Shown piece after piece: positions 61,218 to 64,000 of a stretch of DNA of 64,000 bases. The stretch covers positions 1 to 64,000 of the forward strand of contig CANLOE010000015.1 of NCBI GenBank assembly GCA_947492745.1, in the 5' to 3' direction. The DNA is from an uncultured Cyclobacteriaceae bacterium (lineage in GTDB: Bacteria > Bacteroidota > Bacteroidia > Cytophagales > Cyclobacteriaceae). The notes under the pieces are model-generated. The model ran no database searches and had not been told where the DNA came from. It was given only the letters and a program-made list of their open reading frames with translations. The first letter of the stretch is position 1. Each line of letters opens with the position of its first letter. Position numbers and translations under genes: made by a program.

Positions 61218-64000
61218 TTAATTCTTTATGATTTTCACGGACTTACTGATACCTTTATCTTCATAGCTCAGGATATAGATTCCATTGCTCAGGGGGCGGG
61301 TATCGATGCGCATATTACCGTTGCTATACTCATATTTTGGCTTATAAGTGAAACCGTCCACACCTAAGATACGCACTGAACGGATACTTTTTTTCGATTC
61401 CAGTCCCTTGATGTGCAGCTCCTGTTGAAAGGGCACCGGATAGATTTCCAAGTCCCCGTGTTTGTTCAGTTCAACAGCGGGAGGCGTTTCGTTATGGATA
61501 CTCCTAAGTCCCGCATAGGGGGCTTTGCTCAGGTTCGACAGGTACCTTACCGAAAACTCGGCGATAGAGGCCCACCTTTTTCCATCTATTGCAGAAACAG
61601 ATCTGAGATAGACATAGCGGCATGAGAAAGCATCAAACTCAAAGCTTTGCTTTTTCGGAGTTTTCTGAAATTGTCCAAGTACCAGTTGTTTCCATTCTGT
61701 ACCGTCCCAACCGAAAAACTCAAAACCCTTGATAGCACCGCTGGCATTGAGCTCCTGTCGGGCAGTATATGAGAAGCCTACCAAATTCTGTGTTTGCCCC
61801 AGGTCAATGGCCACATAATGAGGGTGGTCGATATTCTCGTCTTCTATAGCAGTGTGCCAGAAAGTTGTGAGGTCGCTATCTATAGCATACTCTTTTTTAT
61901 AGTCGGCCTTTGTAGTTTCCTCACTATTGGTTTCGTATACCCTGCAACCGATGCAGTCATCGAAAACGGTACTAGAGTTTTTATCTCCTTTTATAGCTAC
62001 ACTTACGGGGATCGAGTAAGCTGAAAACTTATTGTCTCTTTTGGCTCTGATACGGTATGTATATGTTCCCGGTGTCAACTTCTTATCTCTGAATCTCCGT
62101 ACGTCAATAGCCACCTCACCGATTTTAACGAAACTTCCTCCATTGCTCCTTTCAATCTCAAAGCCATCGATGTCCATGTTGCTCTTTCCCCAGCTCAGCT
62201 TAGCATCACTATCTACGACAGTGACCGTGAAGTTAGGGGGGGTCTTAATTTTTTGATTGTCTCCCGTATCATCGTACAGGTTCGCTTCCCAAATCCCCCG
62301 ACCATACGTAGCCACTCTTATTTTGCGGCTAGGGTAGTGTATTTCCAGCTCTGAAGTCAGTACTGCGGGGAGGTTTTCCGAGAAGGGTACCCATTCGGCG
62401 AGAGTATCATTGGTATAATACACCCCGGACTGCATACCTACATAAAGCCCGTTTTTGTCGGTATCATCGAAGACCAAGCACTGAGCTGCAATACGAGGAA
62501 GGTTTCCTGTGATTTTTTTCCAGACATTTCCCGCATCGGTAGAAACATATACGCCTGTTCCTGTTGTCGCGATAGCAACGTGCTCGGGATTGTTCGGGTC
62601 AACGGCAATATAATTGACATAGTTCTCAAAATCACTTACTTCGGTCCATAGGGGCGTGTCTTCCTGCCCATTCTTGGTTCTCCACAAACGTGACTTATCG
62701 GCAATATAGATGTAATTGTTATCAGAAGCAGCTATGGCCATTTCGTCAAGTTTGCCCCCGATATCTATAGTGGAAGTCATATTATCCCAATTTCCACTAC
62801 TTCCGCCGTCCTTACTTCTATACAGATCTTCATATCCTGCATAAATGGTCTTGCTCTCCAAAGGGTCATTGTGGAATGGGGTCACCCATTCTCCGCTCAT
62901 TTGCCCCGGTTTAGTGATATAGATGGTATTATCGCCGCCTGCGCTACTTTTGTGAAGGTTGCCTTCCTGTGTAGTGCCATACACGATATCACTGTCCTTG
63001 GGGTCGATGAAGCATTCCATACCATCTCCACCTAACCACTCTTTGAATTTCCGGTCGCTTCCGCTCATGATATTGGTGCCGTTATCCTGCGCTCCTCCTA
63101 CGATCATGTTCGCATCTGTAGCGGACCCGCCGATGCGATAGTATTGCCTAACGGCAAGTCCTCCCTGAGTAAGGTCGGCGCAGTTATCGCCATGGTTGGT
63201 ACTTCTAAAGATACCTCCATCGGAGCCTATGTAGATGGTTCCATTGATATACTGCATCACTTCTATGTCTGCATGTACATAAGAGTCACTTTCGGTCTGG
63301 TTCCAAGCCGCCAAAGTAGTGAAAGTGGAACCTCCATCCAGAGAGCGCGAATAGTTCAAACCTCCCAGATGGACCTCATTGACATCGGTATCGGATACCA
63401 TGATGGCCATGTCTCGAGAAGCCTGAGTAAAATATATTTCCCTATCGGTGGCAGTCGTATTATCGATGGTTACATTGAAGTTCAGCCCAGCATCAGTGGA
63501 GCGGTAAAGTCGACCGAAAGCACTGTCATCTTTTTGTACAATATAGACTACATCAGGGTCCGCTGGGGTCACGGCGAGCTTCATTCTTTCCGAGTGGGTC
63601 AGACCCTTGGAACTCTTACTGAAAGAGGCACCACCATCAGTAGATCGGAAAAAATCGCTACCACAAGTATATACGATATTGGTATTGCCGGGTTGAAACT
63701 CGATGTCCTCGACCTTAGCTTTTACTACCCTAGTAAAGCTTTTTCCATTGTCCGTGGAACGATAGAGGCCTTTCGAAGAGGCGATCATAATTATATCTCC
63801 ATCGGGGTGGAGAAGTATCTTTCGTGCTACGCCCTCTCCCTTGAAAATTTTATTCCAAGTAGTACCACCATCCATTGATTTCAAGACCTGCCCTAGAGTA
63901 TTTCCCAAATAGACAATGTCGCTATTGTTAGGGTCTAATGCTATAGCGTATATTTCCATATTGAGCATATCGTCTCCCATGGGGTTCCATTTTTCTCCCG
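61218..64000 (-). CDS. Asp-box/VPS10-like repeat protein with discoidin and T9SS sorting domains, 5'-truncated
   Basis: The frame is open through the window edge, so the N-terminus is missing; the ATG at 63980 is internal. At least 927 residues are visible. The N-terminal ~570 contain many Asp-box units (SMDGGTTWNKI, STDNGKSF, STDGGASF, STDAGLNF, SKDGGSSGNW, STDAGNVW), indicating a sialidase/sortilin-type beta propeller. A fibronectin-like segment (FTVTVVDSDAKLSW...YRIRA), an F5/8 type C (discoidin) domain (IDLGQTQNLVGFSYTAR) and a C-terminal T9SS sorting domain (IYPVPFQQELHIKG ... GIYILSYEDKG) follow. It is therefore secreted to the cell surface or outside. Ligand or enzymatic role unknown. 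Confidence 0.88.
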   Translation of the reverse strand, partial: GEKWNPMGDDMLNMEIYAIALDPNNSDIVYLGNTLGQVLKSMDGGTTWNKIFKGEGVARKILLHPDGDIIMIASSKGLYRSTDNGKSFTRVVKAKVEDIEFQPGNTNIVYTCGSDFFRSTDGGASFSKSSKGLTHSERMKLAVTPADPDVVYIVQKDDSAFGRLYRSTDAGLNFNVTIDNTTATDREIYFTQASRDMAIMVSDTDVNEVHLGGLNYSRSLDGGSTFTTLAAWNQTESDSYVHADIEVMQYINGTIYIGSDGGIFRSTNHGDNCADLTQGGLAVRQYYRIGGSATDANMIVGGAQDNGTNIMSGSDRKFKEWLGGDGMECFIDPKDSDIVYGTTQEGNLHKSSAGGDNTIYITKPGQMSGEWVTPFHNDPLESKTIYAGYEDLYRSKDGGSSGNWDNMTSTIDIGGKLDEMAIAASDNNYIYIADKSRLWRTKNGQEDTPLWTEVSDFENYVNYIAVDPNNPEHVAIATTGTGVYVSTDAGNVWKKITGNLPRIAAQCLVFDDTDKNGLYVGMQSGVYYTNDTLAEWVPFSENLPAVLTSELEIHYPSRKIRVATYGRGIWEANLYDDTGDNQKIKTPPNFTVTVVDSDAKLSWGKSNMDIDGFEIERSNGGSFVKIGEVAIDVRRFRDKKLTPGTYTYRIRAKRDNKFSAYSIPVSVAIKGDKNSSTVFDDCIGCRVYETNSEETTKADYKKEYAIDSDLTTFWHTAIEDENIDHPHYVAIDLGQTQNLVGFSYTARQELNASGAIKGFEFFGWDGTEWKQLVLGQFQKTPKKQSFEFDAFSCRYVYLRSVSAIDGKRWASIAEFSVRYLSNLSKAPYAGLRSIHNETPPAVELNKHGDLEIYPVPFQQELHIKGLESKKSIRSVRILGVDGFTYKPKYEYSNGNMRIDTRPLSNGIYILSYEDKGISKSVKIIKN

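Overview
The window looks like a chromosomal segment of a Bacteroidota bacterium, probably a free-living Cytophagales-type organism. The evidence is a C-terminal type IX secretion (T9SS) sorting domain, signal peptides with Bacteroidota-style lipoprotein boxes, a menaquinone operon, DUF3820 and VF530 proteins, a bVLRF1-like release factor and TAnnTTTG-like promoter elements. No rRNA, tRNA or CRISPR array was found.

Region 1 (1-14.3 kb) is a defence/mobile island. It begins with the 3' end of a group II intron, which stops exactly at the stop codon of an AT-rich, AVAST-like gene (Cap4-type nuclease plus P-loop NTPase plus long helical tail). A broken tyrosine integrase follows. Next is a tightly coupled type I CRISPR effector operon in the unusual order cas6-cas5-cas3-cas8-cas7, with no cas1, cas2, cas4 or array, then a DUF262-HEPN gene pair and a truncated lipoprotein gene. 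Two ~170-bp inverted repeats (5052-5222 and 14119-14289) bracket everything from cas6 to the truncated lipoprotein.

Region 2 (14.8-31.1 kb) is mostly housekeeping: a menF-menD-menE operon, a hotdog thioesterase, two histidine phosphatases, a phage-repressor-like HTH protein, a GmrSD-like DUF262/DUF1524 gene broken by a one-base slip in an A7 tract, a class III-like sirtuin, topoisomerase I, a ureohydrolase, an acyltransferase and an NTF2-like protein.

Region 3 (31.5-41 kb) is gene-poor and repeat-rich. Its notable content is a T4-like RNA repair pair (Rnl1-type RNA ligase and a 301-residue Pnkp-type 5' kinase/3' phosphatase). It also has a GlxA remnant, a PhnD-like binding protein, a TerB-like protein, small proteins and a lone PDZ domain.

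Region 4 (41-52.3 kb) holds an arsenic/metalloid pair and a catabolic cluster. The cluster has a divergent IclR regulator, a 31-bp palindromic operator, a secreted GH2 enzyme, a solute-binding-type protein without signal peptide, two tandem CaiB/BaiF CoA-transferases, an enoyl-CoA hydratase and an aldehyde dehydrogenase.

Region 5 (52.6-64 kb) has DoxX-like and other membrane proteins, VF530, a lipoprotein, a B12-binding radical SAM protein with CX4CX2C spacing, a bVLRF1-like protein and a large Asp-box/discoidin T9SS protein that runs off the end.

The intergenic regions carry several families of miniature inverted-repeat elements: A (~170 bp), B (~160 bp, 3-bp TTA/TAA target duplications) and C (~175 bp). 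In three places B sits inside A at the same internal site, so the nested composite appears to have spread as a unit.
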